NCBI RefSeq assembly: GCF_900100705.1
Contig: NZ_FNCH01000002.1
Coordinates: forward strand, 124,001 to 188,000
Length of the DNA: 64,000 nt
Origin: Pedobacter terrae
GTDB taxonomy: Bacteria; Bacteroidota; Bacteroidia; Sphingobacteriales; Sphingobacteriaceae
Direction of reading: 5' to 3'
Shown here: positions 28,101 through 34,242 of the stretch, one piece after another
How the letters are laid out: every line of letters begins with the position of its first letter
How positions within the stretch are numbered: the first letter of the stretch is position 1
Notes under the pieces: generated by a model
The model's input: only the letters and a program-made list of their open reading frames with translations
Told to the model about the DNA's origin: nothing
Databases searched by the model: none
Translations under genes and position numbers: made by a program

Positions 28101-28732
28101 AACATTCTATAGTGGTCATCATTAGCGTTACCATTGGTACGCTTGTTTAACAACTGCCAAGCAATAGAAGAAGGTGATGTTCCCTGGATATATTCACCAC
28201 TGGCATCAATAGATTCAGCATCGGCAATCACCATACCCGGGTAAGTAATGTTTGTCCAAACCCCATTTATCAGAATATCAACTTTTACATCAATATCAAA
28301 CTTGATTGTTGCGCCCGCTGTGGTGGCAAGACCTGAATTTACCACACCCCTGGAATTTGGCTTAGCAAGTCCATTTCCAGAATAGATCAAGTCAAGACCA
28401 TCGCCAGTATATTGACCAGGCGTATAGGCTACCATATTTCCGCCAACATTAGTAGTGCGGTTAGAAATGATGGCTGTGATGCGGACGGTTGGGGAGAACA
28501 TCCAGCGGTATGTACCGTTTACCACATTAGTACTGGTAAAGGTTGCTGGCTTTTCAGTCAGGGTAGCATCATCCCAGGTAAGCCAGTAAACAGATTTGGC
28601 AAGATCGCCAGCTGTTCCACCAACGGCATATTGCGCCCTGGCGTGGTTTACGAAAAAAGTTAGAGCAATGAGCAATCCAATTGCGTACCGAAATCGTAAG
28701 TTTCGTTTTAAATACAGTAAAAATTTTTCCAT
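19172..28732 (-). CDS. Giant repetitive secreted adhesin-like protein, type B T9SS substrate
   Basis: A 3186-residue protein. Order: signal peptide (to about NHARAQ); an N-terminal beta domain with the DLGDAPISYGDKVG pattern; a GEVED-type domain (GWIDFNGDGIFSPNEMISV, ~375-465); SdrD/SpaA-like and cadherin-like beta domains (VAVNDGVSTTIDTNLIIDVL, ~470-820); one divergent DUF11/DUF7507-like domain; 14 near-identical 133-residue repeats (932-2793); another divergent copy; two cadherin-like domains (KPPVAKDDTGK, KPVAVDDHGE); and a C-terminal gliding-motility type sorting domain (FIPNVFTPNGDGKNDLF ... WDGQGLNEGTYYYMI ... GWVLIKK). Type B sorting domains depend on a cognate PorP/SprF, encoded next. 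All cysteines (28) lie in the CPDC of the repeats. Adhesion or gliding are inferred roles. Confidence 0.95.
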   Translation of the reverse strand: MEKFLLYLKRNLRFRYAIGLLIALTFFVNHARAQYAVGGTAGDLAKSVYWLTWDDATLTEKPATFTSTNVVNGTYRWMFSPTVRITAIISNRTTNVGGNMVAYTPGQYTGDGLDLIYSGNGLAKPNSRGVVNSGLATTAGATIKFDIDVKVDILINGVWTNITYPGMVIADAESIDASGEYIQGTSPSSIAWQLLNKRTNGNANDDHYRMLLSNAGKKFKLSANLQPGNFGIQAVMFAHNASNLLDVEMKGSGITAMAIGFVLPFDLGDAPISYGDKVGHYIDKFLITDYFPGDGDYATVNYPTTPLTPEATVYIGSLNVDADGLGAHGPLANADNNTQNNDENTIDASALADVKVNQAGDYVINFPVTNTKNVPAVVRGWIDFNGDGIFSPNEMISVTVPANASNYTVTLTYPNASFINDIKTGPLYARIRITTSNLVDDPATPVDERSTSFAADGETEDYKLKDITGPSISGNVINDGNGLSDNQISGTGINTLGGSPLYAYLLDNTNKIIAKTPVSANGSYQFANLNKGAYSVAISTVNVPVNGTNTLANIPPTIPAGWSAVGDAFGVNNSQTGFETGVPDMRVTVVIPGQSMDVTAVNFAVDQVPVAVNDGVSTTIDTNLIIDVLANDTDPNGNSTINKTTVLLFNPTTNTYGTSLTVTNQGVYTVDQATGKVTFNPEPAFIGIATPVKYTVKDNAGVVSNQAEITVRIKPVGVNDASLTALNTPVTTVVKSNDGVSASGTTVSKVANPTHGSVVVNGDGTITYTPTNGYIGTDTYTYKLTTADLVDSDPITVTITIGTNPKISLVKSITNTGSGAGGTFKLGDVINYSFKVKNEGDVILNTVALAESLPFVTLTGPTGDTGNDQLLSVNEVWTYSGAYTVIQANVDAGKVTNQATVTAKDPINTPVSDISGSNALNDTPTETIITQTPVIRLTKTGTYADSNGDGKVNLGDKISYTFKVENTGNVTVSGIVITDPKVTVNGGPVTLLPGAVDLSSFTASYTVTQADIDKGAVYNIATATGKDPKGNNVTDESESGNPSGPGTPPVDPACPDCTITPLPQNPVIRLTKTGTYADTNGDGKVNLGDKISYTFKVENTGNVTVSGIVITDPKVTVTGGPVTLLPGAVDLSSFTASYTVTQADIDKGAVYNIATATGKDPKGNNVTDESESGNPSGPGTPPVDPACPDCTITPLPQNPVIRLTKTGTYADSNGDGKVNLGDKISYTFKVENTGNVTVSGIVITDPKVTVTGGPVTLLPGAVDLSSFTASYTVTQADIDKGAVYNIATATGKDPKGNNVTDESESGSPSGPGTPPVDPACPDCTVTPLPQTPVIKLTKTGTYADSNGDGKVNLGDKISYTFKVENTGNVTVSDIVITDPKVTVTGGPVTLLPGAADLNTFTASYTVTQADIDKGAVYNIATATGKDPKGNNVTDESESGNPSGPGTPPVEPACPDCTITPLPQTPVIRLTKTGTYADSNGDGKVNLGDKISYTFKVENTGNVTVSGIVITDPKVTVTGGPVTLLPGATDLNTFTASYIVTQADIDKGAVYNIATATGKDPKGNNVTDQSESGNPSGPGTPPVDPACPDCTITPLPQTPVIRLTKTGTYADSNGDGKVNLGDKISYTFKVENTGNVTVSDIVITDPKVTVTGGPVTLLPGAADLTTFTASYTVTQADIDKGAVYNIATATGKDPKGNNVTDESESGNPSGPGTPPVDPACPDCTVTPLPQSPVIKLIKTGTYADSNGDGKVNLGDKISYTFKVENTGNVTVSGIVITDPKVTVTGGPVTLLPGAADLNTFTASYIVTQADIDKGAVYNIATATGKDPKGNNVTDESESGSPSGPGTPPIDPACPDCTITPLPQTPVIKLTKTGTYADTNGDGKVNLGDKISYTFKVENTGNVTVSGIVITDPKVTVTGGPVTLLPGAADLNTFTASYTVTQADIDKGAVYNIATATGKDPKGNNVTDESKSGNPSGPGTTPVDPACPDCTITPLPQTPVIRLTKTGTYADTNGDGKVNLGDKISYTFKVENTGNVTVSDIVITDPKVTVTGGPVTLLPGDADLSSFTASYTVTQADIDKGAVYNIATATGKDPKGNNVTDESKSGNPSGPGTTPVDPACPDCTITPLPQTPVIRLTKTGTYADTNGDGKVNLGDKISYTFKVENTGNVTVSDIVITDPKVTVTGGPVTLLPGDADLSSFTASYTVTQADIDKGAVYNIATATGKDPKGNNVTDESESGNPSGPGTPPVDPACPDCTVTPLPQTPVIKLTKTGTYADTNGDGKVNLGDKISYTFKVENTGNVTVSDIVITDPKVTVTGGPVTLLPGAADLTTFTASYTVTQADIDKGAVYNIATATGKDPKGNNVTDESESGNPSGPGTPPVDPACPDCTVTPLPQSPVIKLTKTGTYADSNGDGKVNLGDKISYTFKVENTGNVTVSDIVITDPKVTVTGGPVTLLPGAVDLSSFTASYTVTQADIDKGAVYNIATATGKDPKGNNVTDESESGNPSGPGTPPVDPACPDCTITPLPQSPVIRLTKTGTYVDTNGDDKVNLGDKISYTFKIENTGNVTVSGIVITDPKVTVTGGPVTLLPGAADLSTFTASYIVTQADIDKGAVYNIATATGKDPKGNNVTDESESGNPSGPGTPPVDPACPDCTVTPLPQTPVIRLTKTGTYADTNGDGKVNLGDKISYTFKVENMGNVTVSGIVITDPKVTVTGGPVTLLPGAADLNTFTASYTVTQADIDKGAVYNIATATGKDPKGNNVTDESESGNPSGPGMPPVDPACPDCTVTPLPQTGALVLVKKVTNVGTGVQGAFVLNNDIEYTFTITNTGNTTLSNIVLNDPLIFAGTKVISGILAPGASVTHKETYKITAADIDNGKVTNTAVATAKDPKGNDVKDTSGTDTDNDQATETTLAKPPVAKDDTGKTQQNKPVTINLQTNDLPGSKPLLPASTTVVTKPAHGTVKVNTDGTVNYTPDNGYTGTDTFTYTVIDENGQVSNPATVTITVIPSKPVAVDDHGETEYNKPVSIPVLTNDRIDGSPFDKSTVEIISSPAHGKLVVNSDGTVIYTPYSGYTGKDQFTYRVKDENGNWTNVATANINVTGFFIPNVFTPNGDGKNDLFVIVGIENYQQVEIAIFNRWGNEVYRNSNYKNTWDGQGLNEGTYYYMITLRNGSDKQVKKGWVLIKK
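20354..25939 (-). repeat. Tandem array, 14 x 399 bp, coding for 133-residue DUF11/DUF7507-like domains
   Basis: From the TPVIRL start of copy 1 (25939) to the end of copy 14 (20354) the array is exactly 5586 bp, 14 units of 399 bp with no insertion or deletion. Each unit encodes [T/N/S]PVI[R/K]LTKTGTYAD, a calcium-loop-like D-x-N-x-D-G-x-V-N-x-x-D, FKVENTGNVTVS, TVTQADIDKGAVYNIATATG, and ends SGPGTPPVDPACPDCT-PLPQ. Variation is confined to a few positions (GAVDLSSF, GAADLNTF, GDADLSSF; SGIV or SDIV; CTIT or CTVT) that reassort between copies, as gene conversion or unequal crossing-over would produce. Bases 22098-22459 and 22497-22858 are identical, a very recent duplication. Plus-strand 72-codon frames repeated here every 399 bp are shadows. 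Confidence 0.97.
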
Positions 28733-28781
28733 GCGATAAGTTTATCTTTCCCCATAAACGTAGGGGAGCGTTTTGTGGGCG

Positions 28782-28789
28782 CAAAGATG
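28782..28789 (-). promoter_or_regulatory. Candidate -7 box of the giant gene
   Basis: The minus strand reads CATCTTTG, one mismatch from TAnnTTTG, about 50 bases before the giant gene ATG. It lies between that gene and the hairpin after the AraC gene, so the giant gene probably has its own promoter. A short CCCC-N9-GGGG inverted repeat follows in the leader. Confidence 0.35.
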
Positions 28790-28811
28790 ACTTATGCAGG
28801 TATTAGTAATG

Positions 28812-28852
28812 GATCATCCATATGGGCAGGCGTACTTCCCACATGGATGATC
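28812..28852 (-). terminator. Strong hairpin at the end of the AraC regulator pair
   Basis: Arms GATCATCCAT-a-TGGG (28812-28826) and CCCA-c-ATGGATGATC (28838-28852) form a 14-bp stem with one internal mismatch and an 11-base loop. The outer end touches the stop codon of the AraC gene. No T run follows, so it may be a processing or rho-type terminator that separates regulators from the giant gene. Confidence 0.6.
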
Positions 28853-29967
28853 TATGTTGAGGTGACCTGTTGCAGGTATTCTGATGGCGTGATGCCAACC
28901 AGCGATTTGAAGTTCCTATTAAACGAAATCTTTGAATTAAAGCCACTTGCGAGCGCAAGTTGCTCTATGGTTAGCTTGCGCTCAGGTTTATTATCCAGCA
29001 TATGGCAAGCATATGCTATACGATGCTTGTTAACGAAACTGGTAAAATTGGTTTGCAGCTGCAAATTGAGTGTTTGCGTAAGGTGGTGGGCTGGAATTTT
29101 AAGTTGGAGTGCAAGATTTTCGAGAGAAAGAGCCGGATCAAGATAAGGTTTTTGTGCATCCATCAGATCATTAAGTTTGGAAGTATACTCCTGCAGCTGA
29201 AAATCTGATAATTTCGATTTAGCATATAAAGGCGTAGCTTCAGCATCTTTATCAATAAGAGGCTCACCATCAGCAAGAGGCACTTTAAGAAAGCTGTTTC
29301 TTAAATAACCAAGAATCAGGAGGGCTATGATTAGCATGAAAGTGTAGACGGTTACCCTGAATACGTAGCTTTTCTGCGCAGCTACACCCTCCTTAGCTAT
29401 AGAAATATTTACGGCGAAAAAGAATATACTGATAAACATCAACATAATCCCCCCTATCAATACAAAGATTCGCTTACGCTTAATGTGAAGAATGGCACTG
29501 CTTCCGCGACTAAAGATGCCGGTAAGGGTATAGCCTAAAAGAGAGCATACCGAAAGTAGTCCGTTTATCCGCATGATTGGTTTGAAAATCAGCGGATCCT
29601 TATGCCAGCCATAGACTGCAGCATGGATAAAGACCCCAAAGAAAATGATGAACGGGATAATATGTATCAATACCCTTTTAGTAGAAATAGTCTTCCCCTT
29701 CATCGCCCGGAGGGTAAAATACAGAAATGGACCATACATAAATACGAATGGCATCATCCTATCCAGCCAGCGCAGATTGCTATAGAAGTTCTCCAGGAAA
29801 AAGACATAGAAGGCATGAAAGCATACAAATATGGAAAAAGCATGGAGCACTTTACCAAAAAGCTCTTTTCTGTTGTAATCAAATCCGATATAGATGTTTA
29901 TCGCACTAATGGTTCCGGTCAATAACAGAAGATAGGGAATCAGAGGGAATATTGTAGGTTCATTCAT
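28852..29967 (-). CDS. Membrane-anchored AraC family regulator (second of a pair)
   Basis: The 371-residue protein has about seven N-terminal membrane helices (residues ~8-225) and a C-terminal AraC DNA-binding domain with two helix-turn-helix motifs (FTSFVNKHRIAYACHMLDNK, TIEQLALASGFNSKISFNRN, FKSLVGITPSEYLQ). Such integral-membrane AraC proteins are common in Bacteroidota and presumably sense an envelope signal. It begins 5 bp after a paralogous regulator gene, so the two are co-transcribed, and ends 120 bp before the giant secreted protein gene, the most likely target. The linker (residues ~235-265) carries the phrase ATPLYAKSKLS, shared in form with the paralogue (VTPMYANSQLS). Confidence 0.92.
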   Translation of the reverse strand: MNEPTIFPLIPYLLLLTGTISAINIYIGFDYNRKELFGKVLHAFSIFVCFHAFYVFFLENFYSNLRWLDRMMPFVFMYGPFLYFTLRAMKGKTISTKRVLIHIIPFIIFFGVFIHAAVYGWHKDPLIFKPIMRINGLLSVCSLLGYTLTGIFSRGSSAILHIKRKRIFVLIGGIMLMFISIFFFAVNISIAKEGVAAQKSYVFRVTVYTFMLIIALLILGYLRNSFLKVPLADGEPLIDKDAEATPLYAKSKLSDFQLQEYTSKLNDLMDAQKPYLDPALSLENLALQLKIPAHHLTQTLNLQLQTNFTSFVNKHRIAYACHMLDNKPERKLTIEQLALASGFNSKISFNRNFKSLVGITPSEYLQQVTST

Positions 29968-29972
29968 AGGTG

Positions 29973-30977
29973 TTAAGGGGTACGCTGAGGATCTAAGTGA
30001 GTTCGTTGATATTCTTGTGGTGTTAAATTGGTAATTTGCTTGAAATATTTATTGAAAGACGTTTTTGAGTTGAAACCGCATTCGTAAGCTAAAGATTCAA
30101 TGGTGAGCATGCCGTTGCTGGATTTCATTTGTTCAATAGCATAATTGATCCTGTACTGAGCTACGAACTTATAAAATGTGAGTTTCATATGCACCGTAAA
30201 TATTTGAGACAGGAGGTGTTTGGGGATGTCCAATGTTTTAGAAAGGAGTTCTAATGACAAGTCGGATTTGAGATAAATATTTGTGTTGTCAAAGCAGTCG
30301 GTAATCATTTTGCTGTAGCGCTCTGCCATTTCAGTACTCAGTTGCGAATTAGCATACATAGGTGTTACGGCATCTTCTAGCTTCGCTGGAAGCGCTGTTG
30401 GTGCATTTACCAGGTATCGAAAACCCAGGAAACACTTGCTCAACAGAAGAAAATAACTAAAGAAACGGTAGTCAATCCCCATGTCAATTTTAAATACGTT
30501 CCAGCATAAATACATCAGGATCATTAGTGTGGCAATGATGATGTATATAGCAGCCCACATCACCAGCAGATCGTTAGCTGGTGTATGCTGTGCCGAATAC
30601 AGTCTATTGAGTGTCAGGCAGCTGTATGTTATTAATGATATGGAGATCACCAAATAGGAACTTTGGTAAAATGCAAATGCACTACCGGCCCATGTATAAT
30701 GAAAGATTTCGCCAAACCATACATATGCATAGATAACTGAGGTAATTGCTGCCGGTATTAAATGTAAACCATCTTTACCCGTCATTCGGGCTCCGGGCAG
30801 AGACCGTAAAGCAAGATGGAGCAGTGGGCCAAATAACATCCAAGCGGGATTCCACAGACGCTCAGTAAGGCTTATTTCATTTATGGTCCATTGAAATTTG
30901 TAAAAGACCACATAAATCCCCAGGCAGGCTGAGAGCAAAATTAACTTGTTGAAGATACTGGTTAGCTTCAAGAGCAT
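29973..30977 (-). CDS. Membrane-anchored AraC family regulator (first of a pair)
   Basis: A 334-residue paralogue of the next gene: six or seven hydrophobic helices over ~residues 8-195, a linker with VTPMYANSQLSTEMAERYSK, and a C-terminal AraC domain (FVAQYRINYAIEQMKSSNGM, TIESLAYECGFNSKTSFNKY, TNLTPQEYQR). It appears to have fewer N-terminal residues than its partner. A TAACTTTG -7 box lies 36 bases before the ATG (31020-31013), so this gene starts the regulator operon. Having two such sensors together suggests they heterodimerise or read two signals for the surface locus downstream; that is inference. Confidence 0.9.
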   Translation of the reverse strand: MLLKLTSIFNKLILLSACLGIYVVFYKFQWTINEISLTERLWNPAWMLFGPLLHLALRSLPGARMTGKDGLHLIPAAITSVIYAYVWFGEIFHYTWAGSAFAFYQSSYLVISISLITYSCLTLNRLYSAQHTPANDLLVMWAAIYIIIATLMILMYLCWNVFKIDMGIDYRFFSYFLLLSKCFLGFRYLVNAPTALPAKLEDAVTPMYANSQLSTEMAERYSKMITDCFDNTNIYLKSDLSLELLSKTLDIPKHLLSQIFTVHMKLTFYKFVAQYRINYAIEQMKSSNGMLTIESLAYECGFNSKTSFNKYFKQITNLTPQEYQRTHLDPQRTP

Positions 30978-31012
30978 TATTTATTAATCATCAAGGATAT
31001 TCGAACGATCGG

Positions 31013-31020
31013 CAAAGTTA
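31013..31020 (-). promoter_or_regulatory. -7 promoter box of the AraC pair
   Basis: TAACTTTG on the minus strand is a full match to TAnnTTTG, 36 bases before the ATG at 30977. No clear -33 TTTG is seen. The rest of the 287-bp gap holds the transporter terminator at 31155-31186 and no gene. Confidence 0.5.
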
Positions 31021-31154
31021 CCTTTTTCTAAATATTTTTAGTGATTTTGATTGTTCAGTTTTGTTAATGCGCCCAGTCTGCGCATTTGAACGATTGTACG
31101 GGGAAAGACTTGATTTTCGCCAACTAAAATGGCTGCAGATTCCGCGTAACAACA

Positions 31155-31186
31155 CAAAAAATGCTGGCGTATTTGATACGCCAGCA
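31155..31186 (-). terminator. Rho-independent terminator of the transporter-like gene
   Basis: Ten-base arms TGCTGGCGTA (31162-31171) and TACGCCAGCA (31177-31186) with a 5-base loop; on the minus strand the stem is followed by TTTTTTG. Canonical form, about 80 bases after the stop codon of the gene at 31265. Confidence 0.85.
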
Positions 31187-31264
31187 GAGCGGGACATTGA
31201 AAAGCGATGTGCTTGAACGTGTCCCTGCTTTTCTAACCTTTAAAACATTAAATTGTTTTCATAA

Positions 31265-32089
31265 CTATAATCTAAAAGAAAGTCCCAGAAAATAACTTCT
31301 CATCGCTTCATGCTGAATGCCATAATTCAGCCCTCCATCTATTTTAATATCTTTAGCCACTTCCAGCTGAAGGGCGGCATTTAAAAAATTGTTCCACTGA
31401 TGTGCCTGGATATCATAGGTATAATAAGTTTCAGCTACCGCATCGAGTTTTTTAAGCAACGGATGGCTGGCCGTCAATGATTCAAGCAGCTGGGTATGAT
31501 GCCCTTCCCCATCCTCATTCTGTAACCTGTCTAGTTCTACCTGCATGCCCAGCTTCCATTCTCCTCCCAATTTCAAAGACATTGGAACAATTACACCACC
31601 TTCATACCTGTCATCCCGGAGGGCAGATGCGGTGGGAAATTTTAGGTAGGGCAATAGCGCAACGGCAAAATCACCCTTATCGTTCCCTAAAAGGTTTTGC
31701 TTGATACGCAGGGTCAAATCACCAATTCCATTACTTCGCTCTGATAGTCCATCCTTGGATTCTTTTTGCGAAATATAGTTTTGCACCACCATTTGTATGG
31801 CAGTAGACCCACTTATTCCCAGCTTGAGGTTGGCTTGATTAAAAAGCCTTGTTGTTTTAAGCGAGCCCTCTTCATGCGTTTTTTCCAAACGAAAAAGATC
31901 AGTCTCTACTTGAAGATGACCTGCATCGGTCGTGATCGGAGATTCGGTTATATCAGGCCGGTCAGTCTCCATTTCCCGAAGGTTTTCTTTGGGCACCGGA
32001 TGGAAAAGATTGTAAACCTCTTTATTCTGTGCCTGTAAAGTGGAAACCGAAACCAGAAAAATTGCAGATAGTAATAAAAATTTCTTCAT
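31265..32089 (-). CDS. Outer-membrane transporter-like protein (phenol MetA pathway family)
   Basis: A 274-residue exported protein with a signal peptide (KKFLLLSAIFLVSVSTLQAQ) and the start pattern EMETDRPDITESPITTDAGH, VETDLFRLEK typical of the putative outer-membrane beta-barrel family pfam13557. The rest alternates in beta-strand fashion (LNLKLGISGSTAIQMVVQNY-like, GVIVPMSLKLGGEWKLGMQVE, FLNAALQLEVAKDIKIDGGL) and ends in an aromatic/leucine C-terminus (SFRL), as outer-membrane proteins do. Function in this family is only weakly established. It is monocistronic with a good terminator downstream. The 258 bp upstream contain no clear gene. Confidence 0.8.
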   Translation of the reverse strand: MKKFLLLSAIFLVSVSTLQAQNKEVYNLFHPVPKENLREMETDRPDITESPITTDAGHLQVETDLFRLEKTHEEGSLKTTRLFNQANLKLGISGSTAIQMVVQNYISQKESKDGLSERSNGIGDLTLRIKQNLLGNDKGDFAVALLPYLKFPTASALRDDRYEGGVIVPMSLKLGGEWKLGMQVELDRLQNEDGEGHHTQLLESLTASHPLLKKLDAVAETYYTYDIQAHQWNNFLNAALQLEVAKDIKIDGGLNYGIQHEAMRSYFLGLSFRL

Positions 32090-32347
32090 ATAGCTGTTGT
32101 TTAAAAGCAGAACATTATTTGTTGCTGCATTGTTTAACCGACAAGCTGAAATTCTATCTTCCGGAGGAGTTTAACCCCCTGTGCTGAGGCACTGTTCTTT
32201 AAAACATTATGCGAAAATCTTATGATAGTTACACTGGAAATGCTGAACGCCCCTGAAGGCTCAGGACAAGATGTTGCGACCTGATTTTAAGCAAATACTT
32301 TGGTAAATTTATTTCCTTATCATGCTTTAAAATTTATGATACCCGTA

Positions 32348-32707
32348 TCATAAATTTAATTTTTTATGCCGCGTTCCCCATTGTTCCATTTGAAGGATGA
32401 TGGGTTTAAGTTCATAGCCAATTTCTGTTAATTCATATGTAACTTTAGGAGGAACTTCCGCATAAACCGTTCTTGTGATAATATGATTTTCCTCAAGTTT
32501 ACGCAGCTGTAAGGTCAGCATCCGTTCCGTAATATTGGGAATTGATTTCTTTAATTCCCCAAACCGCATTTTACCATTTGTTAACCAGGAACAGATAACA
32601 AGCGACCATTGTCCGCCGATAATGTTTGCGGCATATACTTCAGCACACTCATCAGCTAAAACTTTTTTATTTTCGAAATTTGTTGATGTTTCCTTTATTT
32701 TTCCCAT
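32348..32707 (-). CDS. HxlR family transcriptional regulator
   Basis: The 119-residue protein matches the HxlR winged helix: IIGGQWSLVICSWLTNGKMR, FGELKKSIPNITERMLTLQL, RKLEENHIITR and the wing VPPKVTYELTEIGYELKPII. A single cysteine in the first helix (ICSWL) and another near the N-terminus (DECAEVY) are where redox or electrophile-sensing HxlR members carry theirs. It is transcribed alone. A perfect TACTTTTG promoter box faces the other way at 32772-32779, yet no intact divergent gene follows, so the usual HxlR target gene seems to be missing. Confidence 0.9.
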   Translation of the reverse strand: MGKIKETSTNFENKKVLADECAEVYAANIIGGQWSLVICSWLTNGKMRFGELKKSIPNITERMLTLQLRKLEENHIITRTVYAEVPPKVTYELTEIGYELKPIILQMEQWGTRHKKLNL

Positions 32708-32803
32708 TACTTACCTTTTTTATAGTACCCTACAATTAGCTGCTAATATACAAAATCGAATGTTGACGCGCTACTTTTGTATGTGTATTTAAAGAATCCT
32801 CAT

Positions 32804-32899
32804 ATGAAAAATAAGAATTTAAGCGATAAGGGTTGGTTAAATTCCAGATTCTTCATCAAAATTTTGTTTTTGCTGGCGTGTAAAGTTTTAGGGAAATGA
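32804..32899 (+). pseudogene. Possible remnant of a gene divergent from the HxlR gene
   Basis: A plus-strand promoter box TACTTTTG (32772-32779) is followed 25 bases later by ATG and 17 plausible codons (MKNKNLSDKGWLNSRFF) before the frame runs into the antisense of the sugar kinase 3' end and stops at 32899. This looks like the 5' end of a lost HxlR-controlled gene whose body was replaced. It may also be chance. Confidence 0.25.
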
Positions 32900-34238
32900 T
32901 ATCATTGGGCATTGGTTTTTCATTCCATGAATTATGAATTGCCAAAGCAGCACCAATGGCGGTTGCCTGTGGCATGTGAGCAGCATAAACCTCCTGATCC
33001 GGAAATGCTTCAGCAAGTAAGTGCATAAACACCGAATTCTTACTAAAACCTCCATCAACAAAAATCCTGTTAACGTTTGAACCTTTGAGCACTAATCCGG
33101 TAGCAATAAATTGCTGTCTCACTAAATCCAGCATCAGGTCGTGGTACGCCTCATTCACATCGTTATACTGTTGCAGTGGTTTATCTTCAAATTTTAGTGC
33201 TGCAGGGGCATCAATCGAAAACTCCTCCCCTTTTTGGGTTAGTTTGGCTATAACATGAGGTGAATAAACCACCTCCCTAAACATGAGTATATCAACTCCG
33301 AAATGTTTGGCAAGCCGTTTTGTTTGCTGTTCATAAGCATAACCTGAAAATAGCCTTGATGCTTTGACCTGTTTACCCTCATACTGCATGTAACAAAGCA
33401 CATCGTTCGTTAATTCATTAACGGTTAGGGCAGCCTGATTGAACGGATTTAATGATATACACCAGGTTCCGGTAGACAACAGTACAAAAGGTTCCCTGAA
33501 GCTGATCAGGTAAGGAATCAATGCTGATGAGCTATCGTGAAGACCTACACCCACCTCATATTGTTTTCCCGGAAATATTGCAGGAGATACATGGTTAGCG
33601 GGTACAACCGGGGCCAGCTTTTCGGAGATACCTTCTACAGACACCCAATCATGGTAATCTTGCTTTTGAAAATCCCAAAGGTTCGTATGGCATCCCAAAC
33701 TGGTTTTCTCGGTATAAGCTTTGCCGGTAAGCAAAAAACTCAGGTATTGTGGCAGATGAAGTATGCTATGCACATCTTCGAATAGCGAAGGGCGTTCCTT
33801 TTTAAGCCTGTAGAGCTGCATACCCGAATTTAAACTACCCAACACCGGTGACGCTGTTTTTACTGCAAACGCCTCTTCTCCCCCATACTTCATATAGAAT
33901 TCCCGCTTTAAGTGCTCAGGATATACTTTAAGATAATTGTATAGTGGGGTAAGTGGCTTGCCATTTTCATCAATGTACACCAAACTTGCGCCATACGAAG
34001 CAAAATTAATCGCCCTCAGTTCAAACTTTGGATTGTTAAAAACTTCACTAAGCGAATCAAAAACAGAAAGTCTCAAGCTATCGATGTTTTCGCAGGGATC
34101 GCCATCTTCATCAATTGTTTCCGTAAACCTGGCCGAACGTTCAAATACGACGCGGTAATCCATATCAAAAAGAAAAAGTTTCTTATTGGTCTTACCCACA
34201 TCAAAAACGGCGACTACAGGTATCTTCTCATTTCTCAT
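32856..34238 (-). CDS. rhaB: FGGY family sugar kinase, L-rhamnulokinase-type
   Basis: The 460-residue protein has the FGGY/ASKHA fold: phosphate-1 motif VVAVFDVGKTNKKLFLFD at the N-terminus, a sugar-contact region INFASYGASLVYID, a second phosphate region VGVGLHDSSSALIPYL and the adenosine motif NRIFVDGGFSKNSVFMHLLA. It belongs to the Bacteroidota branch usually found in rhamnose or fucose loci and would phosphorylate L-rhamnulose to L-rhamnulose-1-phosphate. It sits 4 bp after the isomerase gene and is the last gene of rhaT-rhaEW-rhaI-kinase, which supports that substrate. L-fuculose is the alternative. Its 3' end overlaps the possible remnant on the other strand. Confidence 0.85.
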   Translation of the reverse strand: MRNEKIPVVAVFDVGKTNKKLFLFDMDYRVVFERSARFTETIDEDGDPCENIDSLRLSVFDSLSEVFNNPKFELRAINFASYGASLVYIDENGKPLTPLYNYLKVYPEHLKREFYMKYGGEEAFAVKTASPVLGSLNSGMQLYRLKKERPSLFEDVHSILHLPQYLSFLLTGKAYTEKTSLGCHTNLWDFQKQDYHDWVSVEGISEKLAPVVPANHVSPAIFPGKQYEVGVGLHDSSSALIPYLISFREPFVLLSTGTWCISLNPFNQAALTVNELTNDVLCYMQYEGKQVKASRLFSGYAYEQQTKRLAKHFGVDILMFREVVYSPHVIAKLTQKGEEFSIDAPAALKFEDKPLQQYNDVNEAYHDLMLDLVRQQFIATGLVLKGSNVNRIFVDGGFSKNSVFMHLLAEAFPDQEVYAAHMPQATAIGAALAIHNSWNEKPMPNDIISLKLYTPAKTKF

Positions 34239-34242
34239 TTTA

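Noticed and set aside
32222..32284. Short plus-strand frame beginning MIVTLEMLNAPEG
   Set aside because: Only 20 codons with no upstream signal; too little to call a remnant.
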